Origin: Sediminicoccus rosea
Lineage (GTDB): Bacteria > Pseudomonadota > Alphaproteobacteria > Acetobacterales > Acetobacteraceae
NCBI RefSeq assembly: GCF_033547095.1
Contig: NZ_CP137852.1
Location: forward strand, 5,047,001 to 5,111,000
Length of the DNA: 64,000 nt
Reading direction: 5' to 3'
Below are positions 33,688-43,630 of the stretch, piece after piece. How positions within the stretch are numbered: the first letter of the stretch is position 1; each line of letters begins with the position of its first letter. A model generated the notes under the pieces. It ran no database searches, had not been told where the DNA came from, and worked only from the letters and a program-made list of their open reading frames with translations. A program made the position numbers and the translations under genes.

Positions 33688-34175
33688 GCGCGACGACCGA
33701 GGAAACGGCGGCCCACCCTTGGGCCGGCCAGGAGCGGCAGAAGCTCCAGGCGCTGATGGATATCGAGCTGGTGAAGCTCGGCATCCATATCCGCAAGATG
33801 AATTCGCCCGGCAGCCCGGTCTATCGCTATGCCGAGAACATCATCCCGGCCGGCCTGATCCTCACCAGCTCCTTCCTCGCCACCGCGCTGATCCATTTCT
33901 ATGTGGGCGCCGTGGTGCTCGCGATCGGCTGCTGGTGGTGGCTCGCCAAGGTGCAGCCGAAGATCAAGGAGGACGTGTTCATGCGCACGGCCGCTTACGT
34001 CCTCCAGGCCGACCTGAACTTCGACGTGATGTGGGCGCGCGGCGTGCTGAGCCTCTACGCCAAGCTGCCCGACGGCACCGAGCGCGTGGCGACGCGCCGC
34101 GACGATTGGCGCGCCTATGTGCGCAGCTTTCATGGGCTGGAGGGCGTGAACCTCCCCGAACAAGGACCCGGCTGA
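33684..34175 (+). CDS. Small membrane protein of unknown function
   Basis: 163 residues with one or two hydrophobic segments near the middle (IIPAGLILTSSFLATALIHFY and VGAVVLAIGCWWWLA, adjacent) between charged N- and C-terminal parts. No family recognised. The reading frame begins at TTG 33684, overlapping the yejF stop; an internal methionine at codon 25 or so is another candidate start. Its stop overlaps the following reductase start (TGATG), so it sits in the yej operon by position. Confidence 0.6.
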   Translation: MSATTEETAAHPWAGQERQKLQALMDIELVKLGIHIRKMNSPGSPVYRYAENIIPAGLILTSSFLATALIHFYVGAVVLAIGCWWWLAKVQPKIKEDVFMRTAAYVLQADLNFDVMWARGVLSLYAKLPDGTERVATRRDDWRAYVRSFHGLEGVNLPEQGPG

Positions 34176-35107
34176 TGGCCATTCTTCTCTCCACCAAGGC
34201 CAATGCCATGCAGGATTGGCGCGACGCGCTGCTGGCCGAGGATCCCACGCTCGACATCCGCCTCTTCCCCGATGCGGGCGACCCCGCCGATATCGAGGCG
34301 GCGGTCTGCTGGACGCAGCACGACATGGCGGAGTTGCGCCGCTATCCGAACCTCAAGCTCGTCGTCTCCATGGGCGCGGGCGTGGACCACCTGCTGCGCC
34401 CGCCGGGCCCGCCGCCCGGCATTCCCGTGGCGCGCCTGAAGGATGAGCGCCTGACCAGCGGCATGACCGAATGGGTGCTGCTCAACGTGCTGCGCTTCCA
34501 CCGGCAGGATCTGGAATACCGCGCGCAACAGGCGGCCCGCATCTGGGACGAGCTGCCCGCGCCGGACACGGCCAAGCGCCGCATCGGCATGCTGGGCCTG
34601 GGGCAGCTCGGCAATGCCTCGGCGCAGGCGCTGCGCGGCCTCGGCTTTCCGGTGATGGGCTGGACGCGCAACCCGCGCCAAGTGGAAGGCGTCACCTGCT
34701 TCTCCGGCGCCGAGGGGCTGGAGGCCATGTTGCGGCAGACTGACATCCTGGTTTGTCTGTTGCCGCTGACGCCCGAGACGCGCGGCGTGATCAACGCGAA
34801 AAGCCTCGCCTGGCTGCCGCGCGGCGCCTTCGTCATCAACGCCGCGCGCGGTGGCCACCTCGTCGCCGAGGATCTGCTGGCGGCGCTGGATTCGGGCCAT
34901 GTGGCGGCAGCGGCTCTCGATGTGTTCGAGCCCGAGCCCCTGCCCGCCGATCATCGTTTCTGGACGCACCCCAAGGTGCTGGTCTGGCCGCATGCCTCGG
35001 CCATCACCATCCCCGCCAGCGCGGCGCCGCAGGTGGTGGAAAATCTGCGCCGCGCACGCGAGGGGCGGCCGCTGATCAATCTGGTCGATTTCAGCGCCGG
35101 CTACTGA
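34175..35107 (+). CDS. D-2-hydroxyacid dehydrogenase, glyoxylate/hydroxypyruvate reductase A-like
   Basis: 310 residues of the D-isomer 2-hydroxyacid dehydrogenase family, closest in pattern to GhrA. The NAD(P)-binding motif is GMLGLGQLGNASAQAL, preceded by the substrate-binding region VVSMGAGVDHL; the catalytic Arg lies in NAARGGHLV, Glu in VFEPEPLP, and His in VWPHASAIT. It reduces glyoxylate or hydroxypyruvate in the family. It is the last gene of the yej-led cluster, and faces marR. Confidence 0.83.
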   Translation: MAILLSTKANAMQDWRDALLAEDPTLDIRLFPDAGDPADIEAAVCWTQHDMAELRRYPNLKLVVSMGAGVDHLLRPPGPPPGIPVARLKDERLTSGMTEWVLLNVLRFHRQDLEYRAQQAARIWDELPAPDTAKRRIGMLGLGQLGNASAQALRGLGFPVMGWTRNPRQVEGVTCFSGAEGLEAMLRQTDILVCLLPLTPETRGVINAKSLAWLPRGAFVINAARGGHLVAEDLLAALDSGHVAAAALDVFEPEPLPADHRFWTHPKVLVWPHASAITIPASAAPQVVENLRRAREGRPLINLVDFSAGY

Positions 35108-35150
35108 GCCGGCGCCGGGCCGTCCCGCGCGGAACGCGCCGGGCGGCTCA
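35105..35150. terminator. Hairpin between convergent reductase and marR
   Basis: TGAGCC (35105-35110) and GGCTCA (35145-35150) close an imperfect GC-rich stem with an inner GCGCG/CGCGC pair. It overlaps both stop codons. No U-tract. Confidence 0.35.
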
Positions 35151-35525
35151 GGCCTCGACGGAATCCGCGACCGGAATCTCGGCCACCACGCCATCGGCCT
35201 CGGCCATGGTCTGGCGCAGCTCGCGCAGGAAGACCGTGCCCTTGAGCGTCCGCTGCACCAGCACGCTGCGGCGATCCATCGGGTCCACCTTGCGGCGGGC
35301 GAGGTCGAGCTCGCCAAGGCGGTCGAGCGCGCGCGTGATGGCGGGTTTCGAGACGTTCAGGTTCTGCGCCAGGCCGCGCACCGTGTGCGGGCCGGGGCTG
35401 AGATAGACCGACAGGAAGACGCCCAATTGGCGCGCCGAGAGATCCGGCCCATCGCGGCGAACCAGCGCGACCGTCGTATCCCGCAGGATGCCGATCAGCT
35501 GGTCAGGATTGATCTGGACAGACAT
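35148..35525 (-). CDS. MarR-family transcriptional regulator
   Basis: 125 residues with a winged helix: the recognition helix region is TVRGLAQNLNVSKPAITRALDRL and the wing KVDPMDRRSVLVQRT. MarR proteins are dimeric repressors that often respond to small phenolics or oxidants. It is on the shorter side for the family. AAGGAAAG lies before its ATG. A long AT-rich inverted repeat, candidate operator, is 137 nt upstream of the start. Targets cannot be read; the M17 peptidase gene lies just upstream on the same strand. Confidence 0.83.
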   Translation of the reverse strand: MSVQINPDQLIGILRDTTVALVRRDGPDLSARQLGVFLSVYLSPGPHTVRGLAQNLNVSKPAITRALDRLGELDLARRKVDPMDRRSVLVQRTLKGTVFLRELRQTMAEADGVVAEIPVADSVEA

Positions 35526-35661
35526 CGCGACTTTCCTTCAGGCACCGATACCTTGGGCGCCAGCTTGGATCACCCCGCGCCCGGCGCGCGAGATGTAAGC
35601 ACTCTCTGACAGGTCATATTGGTTGCGTCAGCCGCGTGAGTAGGCCCGATTCCACATTGGA

Positions 35662-35697
35662 TTGCAAGAAATTCATTTGCGCCTGGATTTCTTGCAA
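35662..35697. promoter_or_regulatory. AT-rich inverted repeat, possible MarR operator or pepA terminator
   Basis: TTGCAAGAAAT (35662-35672) and ATTTCTTGCAA (35687-35697) are perfect 11-base arms separated by 14 bases, in a patch much more AT-rich than the surroundings. It lies between the pepA stop (35708) and the marR start (35525), both leftward. Confidence 0.5.
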
Positions 35698-35707
35698 ATT
35701 TTGGGTG

Positions 35708-37048
35708 TCACCCCGCGGAACGCTCAAGAAACCGCCCGAGCCCGGCCAGCGCGGCCCGCATCCCCGTCGCCTCGCCACCCTCCGGCCGCCCGGGGCGCGT
35801 CGCGTCGTTCCAGGCATAGAGGTCGAGATGCGCCCAGGGCGTGCCCTCCGGCACGAAGCGCCGCAGGAAGAGCGCCGCGATGATGGCGCCCCCCATCGGC
35901 TTGCTGGCGACGTTGTTCAGGTCGGCGATGGGGCTATCGAGCCAGTTCGCGTAGCCGTCATGCAGCGGCAGCCGCCAGAGCGGATCGCCCGCCGCCTGCC
36001 CGCCAGCCAGCAGCGCCTCGGCCAGCGTGTCGTCATTGCTGAACAGTGCGGGCAGGTCGGGCCCGAGGGCCACGCGCGCGGCACCCGTCAGGGTTGCACC
36101 GTTCAGGATCACGCGCGGCTGATGCTCCGCCGCGAAGGTGAGAAGATCGGCCAGCACCAGGCGCCCCTCGGCATCCGTGTTGCCGATCTCCACCGTCAGC
36201 CCCTGGCGGGTGCGGATCACGTCGAGCGGGCGGAAGGCCTCGCCGCTCACGCTGTTCTCGACGGCGCCGATCACCAGCAGCAGGCGGATGGGCGCGCGCT
36301 GCGCCATCAGCGCCTCGGCCAGCGCCAGCATCACGGCGGCACCGCCCATGTCCTTCTTCATGCGCAGCATCGCGCTCGACGGCTTGAGGTCGAGCCCGCC
36401 GGTGTCGAAGCACACGCCCTTGCCGCAGAGCGCGACGAGCGGCGCATCCGCCGCCCCCCATTCCAGCACCGCCACGCGCGGCGCGCGCGGGCTTCCCTGG
36501 CCCACCGCCTGCACCGCCGGGAAGCCCTGGCGCAGTTCCTCCCCCTCGATCACGCGGAAGCGCGCGCCATGCTGCGCCGCCACCTCGCCCACCATGGCGG
36601 CGAGTTCGGCCGGGCCCAGATGGTTGGCGGGCGTGTTGATGAGGTCGCGCGCGCGGCAGATGGCGGTGGCCACCGCCTGCGCCGATTCGCTGCCGGCCGG
36701 CGCCACCAGCCGCGCCGGTGCGCGCTTGCCCGGCTTGAAGCGGGTATAGCGATAGGCGCCCAGCGCCCAGCCCAGCGCCGCCGCCGCGCCATCGCCACCC
36801 TCGAGGCGCCACACGCTTCCCTCGGGCAGGCCATAGGGCAGCGCGCCATAGCCCTCGGCCGTCCGCGGCTCGCCGAAGAGCGCGCCCGCCACACCGTCCG
36901 CGCCCGGCAGCAGCACGATCTCGCCCGGCTTGCCGGTGAAGCCCGCGGCCCGGGCGAAAGCGGCGCCCGGCAGGGCGTCCCAGGTCTCGGGCGTCACGAC
37001 ATGCAGCGGTAGCGCGTGGGCGGCGTCGTTCAAGAGGCTGGGCAGCAT
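35708..37048 (-). CDS. M17-family leucyl aminopeptidase
   Basis: 446 residues. The M17 signature [14 protein letters not shown] is complete, and the metal-ligand region [16 protein letters not shown] with catalytic Lys is conserved; [15 protein letters not shown] and [14 protein letters not shown] also fit. These cytoplasmic di-metal enzymes remove N-terminal residues from peptides, completing degradation after proteases such as HslUV, whose genes diverge from it. The start ATG at 37046-37048 has AAGGAG 6 nt upstream. The protein is somewhat shorter at its N-terminal domain than E. coli PepA (503). Confidence 0.88.
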   Translation of the reverse strand: MLPSLLNDAAHALPLHVVTPETWDALPGAAFARAAGFTGKPGEIVLLPGADGVAGALFGEPRTAEGYGALPYGLPEGSVWRLEGGDGAAAALGWALGAYRYTRFKPGKRAPARLVAPAGSESAQAVATAICRARDLINTPANHLGPAELAAMVGEVAAQHGARFRVIEGEELRQGFPAVQAVGQGSPRAPRVAVLEWGAADAPLVALCGKGVCFDTGGLDLKPSSAMLRMKKDMGGAAVMLALAEALMAQRAPIRLLLVIGAVENSVSGEAFRPLDVIRTRQGLTVEIGNTDAEGRLVLADLLTFAAEHQPRVILNGATLTGAARVALGPDLPALFSNDDTLAEALLAGGQAAGDPLWRLPLHDGYANWLDSPIADLNNVASKPMGGAIIAALFLRRFVPEGTPWAHLDLYAWNDATRPGRPEGGEATGMRAALAGLGRFLERSAG

Positions 37049-37130
37049 GCGATTCTCCTTGGATGCAACAGGTTGGGATCAGACATGCGCCCCGGCAAGC
37101 CGCATTGCCGAAGCCGCCCGGACGGGCCAC

Positions 37131-37697
37131 ATGCGCCCCATGACAACAGACACGCATGATCCGCTGGGGTGGCACGGCACGACCATCCTTTGCGTCCGCC
37201 GCAACGGGAAGGTGGCCATGGCCGGAGACGGCCAGGTCTCGCTCGGCCAGACGGTGGTGAAGGGCAATGCCCGCAAGGTGCGCCGCATCGCGCAGGGCCG
37301 CGTGCTCGCGGGCTTCGCCGGCGCCACAGCCGATGCCTTCACCCTGCTGGAGCGGCTGGAAGCCAAGCTCGAGCGCTTCCCCGACCAGCTGGAGCGCGCC
37401 TGCGTCGAGCTGGCGAAGGATTGGCGGACCGACCGCTACCTGCGCCGGCTGGAGGCGCTGCTGGCCGTGGCCGACAAGGACCGCTCCCTGCTGCTCACCG
37501 GCCAGGGTGACGTGCTGGAGCCGGAGGACGCCGTCATCGGCATTGGCTCCGGCGGCAACTACGCGCTGGCCGCGGCCCGCGCGCTGCTGACGGTCGAGGG
37601 CGTGGAGGCGGAGGAGATCGCGCGGCGGTCCATGACCATCGCCGCCAGCATCTGCGTCTACACCAACGGCAACTTCATCCTGGAGACGCTTGGTTGA
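37131..37697 (+). CDS. hslV: ATP-dependent protease peptidase subunit HslV
   Basis: HslV forms the proteolytic double ring of the HslUV complex. After a short propeptide, the mature N-terminal catalytic Thr lies in [37 protein letters not shown] and [16 protein letters not shown] are hallmark segments. Two starts are possible, ATG 37131 (GGACGG about 6 nt upstream) and ATG 37140; both leave the propeptide intact. It overlaps hslU by one base (TGATG), so the subunits are coupled. Confidence 0.92.
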   Translation: MRPMTTDTHDPLGWHGTTILCVRRNGKVAMAGDGQVSLGQTVVKGNARKVRRIAQGRVLAGFAGATADAFTLLERLEAKLERFPDQLERACVELAKDWRTDRYLRRLEALLAVADKDRSLLLTGQGDVLEPEDAVIGIGSGGNYALAAARALLTVEGVEAEEIARRSMTIAASICVYTNGNFILETLG

Positions 37698-39031
37698 TGA
37701 GCGACGTGACAGCCCCGGAGATGGTGAATCTCTCGCCCCGCGAGATCGTGAGCGAGCTCGACCGCTTCATCATCGGCCAGAACGACGCGAAGCGCGCCGT
37801 CGCCATCGCGCTGCGCAACCGCTGGCGGCGCCAGCAACTGCCGGAGAGCTGGCAGGAAGAGGTGGTGCCGAAGAACATCCTGATGATCGGGCCGACCGGC
37901 TGCGGCAAGACCGAGATCGCTCGCCGCCTCGCCAGGCTCGCCAATGCGCCCTTCCTCAAGGTCGAGGCCACGAAATTCACCGAGGTCGGCTATGTCGGCC
38001 GCGACGTGGAACAGATCGTGCGCGACCTGGTCGAGGCCGCGATCGTGCAGGCGCGCGACGCTGCCCGAAAGGATGTGCGCGCCAAGGCCGAGCTCGCCGC
38101 CGAGGAAGCCCTGGTGACCGCGCTGGTGGGCGAGGGTGCGGCCGGCGAAACCCGCCAGAAGTTCCGCAGGATGCTGCGCGAGGGCCAGCTCGAGGCGCGC
38201 GAGATCGAGGTTCAGGTGAGTGAGCCCACGGGCCAGCCCATCGGCATGATGGACATGCCCGGCATGCCCCCCGGCCAGATGCAGAACATGCAGGAGATGC
38301 TGGGCAAGATGTTCGGCGGCCGCCCCAAGCCCCGCCGCATGACCGTCGCCGCCGCGCGCGAGGCGCTGACGCGCGAGGAGGCGGACAAGCTGCTGGACAA
38401 TGAGGCGGTGACCCGCAGCGCCGTGCTCAACGCCGAGAACAACGGCATCGTCTTCCTCGACGAGATCGACAAGATCGCCCGCAGCAGCGAGGGCGGCGTG
38501 CGTGGTGGCGACGTCTCCCGCGAGGGCGTGCAGCGCGACCTGCTGCCGCTGATCGAGGGCACGACGGTGAACACCCGCCACGGCCCGGTGCGGACGGACT
38601 TCATCCTCTTCATCGCCTCCGGCGCCTTCCACCTCTCCAAGCCCAGCGACCTGCTGCCCGAACTCCAAGGCCGCCTGCCGATCCGGGTGGAGCTGAAGGC
38701 CCTGACGCGCGAGGATTTCCGCCGCATCCTGACCGAGCCCGAGCACTCGCTGCTCAAGCAGGCCAGTGCGCTGATCCGCACCGAGGGCGTGGAGCTGGAC
38801 TTCGCGGACGAGGCGGTGGACGCGCTGGCCGACCTCGCCGCCGAGATCAACGCGACGGTCGAGAATATCGGCGCGCGGCGGCTCGCCACCGTGATCGAGC
38901 GGCTGCTGGAGGATGTCAGCTTCACCGCCAGCGACCGGCGCGGCGAGACCGTCACGGTCACCGCCGCCATGGTGCGCGAGCGCGTGGCGACGCTCGCCGC
39001 CAGCGCCGACCTCTCGCGCTACATCCTGTAG
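37697..39031 (+). CDS. hslU: HslU ATPase subunit of the HslUV protease
   Basis: 444 residues of the Clp/AAA+ family: [22 protein letters not shown] start, Walker [10 protein letters not shown], pore motif region [10 protein letters not shown] (GYVG), the I-domain insertion (about residues 110-235, with a Met-rich [18 protein letters not shown] run), Walker [12 protein letters not shown] and sensor motifs [15 protein letters not shown]. It unfolds substrates and feeds them to HslV. The C-terminal SRYIL tail that activates HslV is conserved. Confidence 0.94.
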   Translation: MSDVTAPEMVNLSPREIVSELDRFIIGQNDAKRAVAIALRNRWRRQQLPESWQEEVVPKNILMIGPTGCGKTEIARRLARLANAPFLKVEATKFTEVGYVGRDVEQIVRDLVEAAIVQARDAARKDVRAKAELAAEEALVTALVGEGAAGETRQKFRRMLREGQLEAREIEVQVSEPTGQPIGMMDMPGMPPGQMQNMQEMLGKMFGGRPKPRRMTVAAAREALTREEADKLLDNEAVTRSAVLNAENNGIVFLDEIDKIARSSEGGVRGGDVSREGVQRDLLPLIEGTTVNTRHGPVRTDFILFIASGAFHLSKPSDLLPELQGRLPIRVELKALTREDFRRILTEPEHSLLKQASALIRTEGVELDFADEAVDALADLAAEINATVENIGARRLATVIERLLEDVSFTASDRRGETVTVTAAMVRERVATLAASADLSRYIL

Positions 39032-39052
39032 CGCGGGCGGTCCCTCAGCCCG

Positions 39053-40138
39053 TCACCGCATCGGGAAGCTGTACATCAGCCCGCCGCGCGTCCACTGGTC
39101 GTTCAGGCCGCGATCCATCCCGAAGACGGAGGCGCGGCCGAGGTTGCGCTCGAAGACCTCGCCGTAATTGCCCACGCTGCTGAGGACGCGGGCACCCCAG
39201 TCATCCGGCAGGCGCAGCGGGCGGCCGAAGCCGGGCAGTACGCCCAGCATCTGCCGCACGCGCGGATCGGGATTGCCCAGGTTCTCGGCCAGGTTGGCGG
39301 AGTTCACGCCGAGATATTCGGCGCCGAGCAGCAGGTGCGTCACCCAGAAGACCAGGCCCCGCCATTCATCGTCGCCCGCGTGCACGAAGAGGGCGAGCGG
39401 CTCGCGCGAGATCACCTCGGCCAGCACCAGCCATTGGTCGGGCACGCGGAAATCGGTGACGCGGCGCGAGGCGAGGGCGCCGCTATCGGCGGCGAAGGCG
39501 TGGCAGGTGCCGGCCTCCATGGCCGTGACCACCTCGGCCGGCGTGCCGAAGCGGCGGATGGTCAGATTCAGGCCATGCCGGCTGTTGAAATTCTCGATAT
39601 TGCCACCGGCCGTCCCGGGCCCCTCGGCGCCGGCCCAGCACACCGTCCGGCCACTGAGCTGCCGCGGGGAGCTGACATTGAGCGAGCGCGGCACCAGGAA
39701 GCCCATGCCGTCGTAGAAATTCACCGCCGTGGGCGTCACCGGCCGGCCCGCATCGCGGGTCAGCGTCACGGTCGCGTTGCGGGCCAGCACGTCAATCCGC
39801 CGCGCGGCCAGGGCATCGAGCCCGGCCTCGACCGTGGCCTGCGTCACGAAGCGCACCTTCTCCGCATCGCCAAGTGCGGCGGCGGCGATGGCGCGGCAGA
39901 AATCCGCATCCAGCCCGCGCATCACGCCGGCCGGGTCGGGCGCGGAGAAGCCGGCAAGGCCGCCATTCACACCGCAGAGCAGCTGGCCCCGCGACCGCAC
40001 GGCGTCGAGCGTCGAGGCCGGCGCGGCAGGCCGCGCCTGTTGCCGGTTCTGCCCGCCCTGGGGCGCGTTCTGCGCCAGGACCGGCCCCGGGGCGATGAGC
40101 AGGGCAGCGAGGCCGAAGCCCGCGAGCAGACGGCGCAT
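39053..40138 (-). CDS. AapJ-like family 3 amino-acid-binding protein
   Basis: 361 residues. A signal peptide (RRLLAGFGLAALLIAPGPVLAQ) precedes a Gln/Ala-rich linker and an SBP_bac_3 domain of the AapJ/BztA group: LDAVRSRGQLLCGVNGGLAGFS and GLDADFCRAIAAAALGD. The AapJ-like ends include GRASVFGMDRGLNDQWTRGG (here ending LMYSF). The group binds general L-amino acids, but no aapQMP permease genes follow. AGAGAGGAAA lies upstream of the ATG. It is downstream of the DUF4189 gene by 40 nt. Confidence 0.85.
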   Translation of the reverse strand: MRRLLAGFGLAALLIAPGPVLAQNAPQGGQNRQQARPAAPASTLDAVRSRGQLLCGVNGGLAGFSAPDPAGVMRGLDADFCRAIAAAALGDAEKVRFVTQATVEAGLDALAARRIDVLARNATVTLTRDAGRPVTPTAVNFYDGMGFLVPRSLNVSSPRQLSGRTVCWAGAEGPGTAGGNIENFNSRHGLNLTIRRFGTPAEVVTAMEAGTCHAFAADSGALASRRVTDFRVPDQWLVLAEVISREPLALFVHAGDDEWRGLVFWVTHLLLGAEYLGVNSANLAENLGNPDPRVRQMLGVLPGFGRPLRLPDDWGARVLSSVGNYGEVFERNLGRASVFGMDRGLNDQWTRGGLMYSFPMR

Positions 40139-40178
40139 GACGGATTTCCTCTCTGTCGTTGAAAGCGGCTGGGTCATT

Positions 40179-41075
40179 TCAGCACCCCCCGGCCACGATG
40201 CGGCACTGGACGCCCGGCCCCTCGGCCCGGCGGCAGGCCTGCATGGCATCGGCCTCCGCCGCCTCGCGCGTGGCTCCACGCCCGGTGGTGGCCAGGTTGA
40301 GCACCTGGGTGGAAAGATCGGCCGTCATGGCCAGGGCGCGGGGATGGCGGCTGATCGCCATGGCGATGGCGCCGCACTGGTTCACCAGCTCGCCGTGGAA
40401 CTTGCAGGGCACCTGGCCGGCCAGCGTCTGGCAGATGCGAACCGCGGCCATGTTCACCGCCAGCCGGTCCGTGTTGCCATTGGCGAAGCCATAGGCGGCG
40501 ACGGGCTGGTCGGTCATGTACATGGCGCCGAAGCGCGTGCCGGGCGGCAGGGAGGCGGCGGCCTGCTGGCCGACCTCGATGCCCTGGCCGGAGAGGCAGC
40601 GCTGCACGCACTGGTTCTGCCCCGCCGCCGGCTGCCGCCCGCAGGCGGCCCGGCAGGAGGCCTCATTGCCAGCGCCCGAGGCCGCGACCTGCGCCGCCTG
40701 CCCGGTCACCGCCTGGAAGCAGGGGCCGCCGTGATGCGGCTGTGGCGCCGCCGCGCCGCAGCGCAGGAAGGCGACGGCCGCGAAGCGTTCGGAAGGCAGG
40801 CGCGCGCGGTACTGGGCGCCATCGGCGCAGCGGAAATCCCAGAAGGCGTTGCGCTGCCCGTCCATCCCTGCATGGAAGGCAAGGATCACGCTGTTGCACT
40901 GGTCGCCCTGGCTGCGCACCGCCTGGTGCAGCGCCTGGCGCCGCTCGGCGTCCGAGCGCGCCTGCAGCGCGTCATGCGTGGGGTTGCCGGTCTGGGCAAG
41001 GGCCTGCCCGCCCAGCATCAGCAGCAGGCCCACCCCGATCCGGAATGGATGCAAGGCTCGTCCGATGCGCCACAT
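40179..41075 (-). CDS. Secreted cysteine-rich protein with C-terminal DUF4189-like domain
   Basis: 298 residues. A signal peptide ends near GGQALAQ. The middle is Cys-rich (SCRAACGRQPAAGQNQCVQRC). The last 100 residues (AAYGFANGNTDRLAVNMAAV, VNQCGAIAMAIS, GRGATREAAEADAMQACRR) have the paired-Cys repeat pattern of DUF4189, a domain of unknown function found in exported proteins. ATG at 41073-41075 is preceded by GAGGGAGG. It probably shares a transcript with the AapJ-like gene behind it. Confidence 0.7.
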   Translation of the reverse strand: MWRIGRALHPFRIGVGLLLMLGGQALAQTGNPTHDALQARSDAERRQALHQAVRSQGDQCNSVILAFHAGMDGQRNAFWDFRCADGAQYRARLPSERFAAVAFLRCGAAAPQPHHGGPCFQAVTGQAAQVAASGAGNEASCRAACGRQPAAGQNQCVQRCLSGQGIEVGQQAAASLPPGTRFGAMYMTDQPVAAYGFANGNTDRLAVNMAAVRICQTLAGQVPCKFHGELVNQCGAIAMAISRHPRALAMTADLSTQVLNLATTGRGATREAAEADAMQACRRAEGPGVQCRIVAGGC

Positions 41076-41530
41076 GACTGCTGCCTCCCTCAACGCGAAG
41101 TTGAACCCGACCTCAAACTTCCCGCAACGGTAACGTTTTGCAGACGCGAGAAGCCACCCCCCCCCCCCCGCCGGGCGCCCCGTCCCGGCCGGGGCTTGCC
41201 AAGCATGCTAGGGGGGGCGGAGCGTTCCAGCGGAATATCCCTGGCCATCATTTTTTCATTTCGTAAACCGCATATTTCGAATGGCGGGGGTCCTTGGCTC
41301 CTCGCCCCAGCGCGCGACGCGCAGCCCGGCACGGATCGAGGCGCAGCAGCGCGACTCCCTGGCCAAGAGACTGGCAGCCGTGCGCGGCGCCCAGCTCGGC
41401 CGCGGGCCATGGCCCGCGCCATCCCGTCGCCATAGCCGACGCCGCGCGAATAAAGGCCTTCGCGCTTCCCCCGCGCGCGGCTCTGCGTTATGCGCGTCTC
41501 ACCAGGATGTCATCTTTGGAGGCAAACGTC
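41076..41530. other. 455-nt divergent intergenic region with a 13-C run
   Basis: No gene is supported here. The contents are the upstream regions of the DUF4189 gene (leftward) and the TRAP binding-protein gene (rightward), a run of 13 C at 41157-41169, and an AT-rich patch (41250-41279) that could hold a promoter. A frame open across 41294-41530 is continuous with the binding-protein gene but encodes an Arg/Ala-rich stretch unlike a signal peptide. Confidence 0.6.
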
Positions 41531-42613
41531 ATGAATCGTCGTCTCATTCTCGGCACGGCCGCGATGGCCGCGCCCGCCGCGCTGGCCACCCCCGCGCTGG
41601 CCCAGGCCAATCCCGAGATCCGCTGGCGCTGCCAGTCCAGCTTCCCGCGCAACCTCGATGTGCTGTTCGGCACGGCGGAGCGCGTCGCCAACCGCGTGGC
41701 CGCGCTGACCGAGAACCGGTTCCGCATCCAGGTCTTCCCGGCCGGCGAAATCGTCCCCGGCCTGCAGGTGCTGGACGCGGTGCAGGCCGGCACCATCGAT
41801 TGCGGCCACACCGCCGCCTATTGGTACATCGGCAAGGAGCCGGGCTTCGCCTTCTTCACGGCCATCCCCTTCGGCCTGAACACCCGGCAGATGACGGCCT
41901 GGCTGCGCCATGGCGGCGGCAATGCGCTCGGGGACGCCCTCTTCGCCGAATACAACATCGTGGGCCTGCCCGCCGGCGACACGGGTGCCCAGATGGGCGG
42001 CTGGTTCCGTCAGGAAATCCGCACCCAGCAGGATGTGCAGGGCCTGAAGTTCCGCATTTCCGGCCTCGCCGGCCAGGTCTTCCAGCGCATGGGCGCGAGC
42101 CCGACCCTGGTTGCCCCGGCCGACATCTACCCGGCGCTGGAGCGCGGCACGATCGACGCGACGGAATTCGTCGGCCCGCATGACGATGAGCGCCTGGGCT
42201 TCTTCCGCGTGGCGCGCTTCTACTACGCGCCCGGCTTCTTCGAGCCCTCCGCCCGCCTGCACTTCATGAGCAACAAGCGCCAGTTCGACGCGCTGCCGCA
42301 GCAGTACAAGGACGCGCTCGCCATCGCCTGCGCCGAGGCGGACAGCGAGATGGTCAGCCGCTATGACCACCTGAACCCGATCGCGCTGCGCCGCCTCGTC
42401 GCGCAGGGCACGCAGCTGCGCTTCTACTCGCGCGAGATCCTGCAGCTCGCCTGGCGCTCGAACGAGGCGCTGATGGCCGACCTGGCCGGCCAGAACGCCC
42501 GCTTCAAGACGATCTGGGACAGCTACCGCCCCTATCGCTCGGAGCTGTTCCAGTGGTTCCGCGTGGCCGAGAACAGCTACGACAACTTCGCCTTCGCCGC
42601 GGCGGCGGGCTGA
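41531..42613 (+). CDS. TRAP transporter substrate-binding protein (DctP family)
   Basis: 360 residues. The N-terminus [25 protein letters not shown] is a signal peptide. The DctP fold is recognisable in [53 protein letters not shown] with the conserved carboxylate-binding Arg, and [24 protein letters not shown], typical of the YiaO/TakP-like 2-oxoacid-binding branch. The ATG follows GGAGG. The DctQ and DctM membrane subunits are absent nearby, so this is an orphan binding protein or its partners are elsewhere. Confidence 0.85.
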   Translation: MNRRLILGTAAMAAPAALATPALAQANPEIRWRCQSSFPRNLDVLFGTAERVANRVAALTENRFRIQVFPAGEIVPGLQVLDAVQAGTIDCGHTAAYWYIGKEPGFAFFTAIPFGLNTRQMTAWLRHGGGNALGDALFAEYNIVGLPAGDTGAQMGGWFRQEIRTQQDVQGLKFRISGLAGQVFQRMGASPTLVAPADIYPALERGTIDATEFVGPHDDERLGFFRVARFYYAPGFFEPSARLHFMSNKRQFDALPQQYKDALAIACAEADSEMVSRYDHLNPIALRRLVAQGTQLRFYSREILQLAWRSNEALMADLAGQNARFKTIWDSYRPYRSELFQWFRVAENSYDNFAFAAAAG

Positions 42614-42648
42614 GACCGGCCGGGGTCCAGAGGGAGCGACGGGCGAGC

Positions 42649-43167
42649 ATGAGCAATTTCGTCCGCCGCATCCCCGAGGGCGAGGACCGTGAGCGCCTCA
42701 TCTGTGGCGATTGCGGCTACATCGCCTACGAGAACCCGAAGATCGTGGTGGGCAGCGTGGTGTCGGAGGGGGGGCGCGTCCTGCTCTGCCGCCGCGCCAT
42801 CGAGCCCCGCCGCGGCTTCTGGACCTTGCCCGCCGGCTATATGGAACTCGGCGAGACCACCGAGGAAGGGGCGAAGCGCGAGGCCTGGGAAGAGGCCCGC
42901 GCGCGGCTTGAACTGGATGGCCTGCTGGCCATCTATTCCATTGCGCGAATCGGACAGGTCCAGATCATCTACAGGGCCCATCTGGCCGAACCGGGCTTCG
43001 CACCCGGTCCCGAAAGCCTGGATGTGCGATTTTTCGCCTGGGAGGAGATCCCGTGGGACGAGTTGGCCTTCCCCTCCGTGCATTGGTCCCTGAAGGCCTG
43101 GAAGGCGGGCGGCCCCGGCATCGCCGGCAATCCGCCGCAGGATCCGCGTGGCGTGGCCGGGCTCTAG
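42649..43167 (+). CDS. NUDIX hydrolase with N-terminal Cys motif
   Basis: 172 residues. The Nudix box reads [20 protein letters not shown] with Arg in place of the last consensus Gly, which is common in this subgroup. A short [18 protein letters not shown] segment precedes it and resembles the zinc-ribbon of NADH-pyrophosphatase-like Nudix proteins, though only one CxxC is present. Family enzymes hydrolyse nucleoside diphosphate derivatives; the substrate is unknown. A purine-rich GAGGGAG lies upstream of the ATG at 42649. Confidence 0.83.
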   Translation: MSNFVRRIPEGEDRERLICGDCGYIAYENPKIVVGSVVSEGGRVLLCRRAIEPRRGFWTLPAGYMELGETTEEGAKREAWEEARARLELDGLLAIYSIARIGQVQIIYRAHLAEPGFAPGPESLDVRFFAWEEIPWDELAFPSVHWSLKAWKAGGPGIAGNPPQDPRGVAGL

Positions 43168-43595
43168 CCCCCGCCCTCGGCCTGCTGCTCGCCGCGCTGA
43201 TGGTCGCCCCGGCGCCGGCCCAGACCCCCGCCTCGACGCCTCAGGCCGCGCCCGCCCGCCCCACGCCGGAGGCGCCGCCCCGCCAACGCCCGCGTGACCC
43301 GCGCGACCGCGCCTTCATGGATGGCGGCATCGCCATCACGCCCGGCTTCTCGGGCAGCCTGCTCGGCCAGGGCATGCCGCCCGCCCCGCAGGCGCAGTTG
43401 GCCCCGCGCCCCAATCTCGATATCGAGGCGCGGCCGGTCGCTCCCTCGCAATCGCCGACACTGGCACCCACCATGATCCATCCGCGCGTGCCCAGCCGCA
43501 GCGCGGCGACCGACCCCGCGCCCACCCATCCGGACCAGCGGCTGCTGCAGACCCCCGCCCCCGGGGCGCGCCTCAACGTGCCGCTGACCTGGTAG
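43053..43595 (+). CDS. Putative secreted Pro-rich protein, start uncertain
   Basis: The clear part runs from a hydrophobic stretch ([21 protein letters not shown]) that looks like a signal peptide ending AQ, into a Pro/Ala/Gln-rich secreted chain with no recognised domain. In-frame starts are GTG 43053 and TTG 43083, both inside the NUDIX gene, or an ATG within the signal stretch; none is clearly right. The GC pattern supports coding through 43595. Neighbouring small genes downstream also encode Ala/Pro-rich proteins. Confidence 0.5.
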   Translation: MGRVGLPLRALVPEGLEGGRPRHRRQSAAGSAWRGRALAPALGLLLAALMVAPAPAQTPASTPQAAPARPTPEAPPRQRPRDPRDRAFMDGGIAITPGFSGSLLGQGMPPAPQAQLAPRPNLDIEARPVAPSQSPTLAPTMIHPRVPSRSAATDPAPTHPDQRLLQTPAPGARLNVPLTW

Positions 43596-43630
43596 GGCGG
43601 AAGCTCTCGCCTCCGGCCCGCGCCTCGGCT

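Noticed and set aside
41294-41530. N-terminal extension of the TRAP binding protein
   Set aside because: The frame is open upstream, but the residues are Arg/Ala-rich and precede a perfect signal peptide with a GGAGG site at the ATG 41531.
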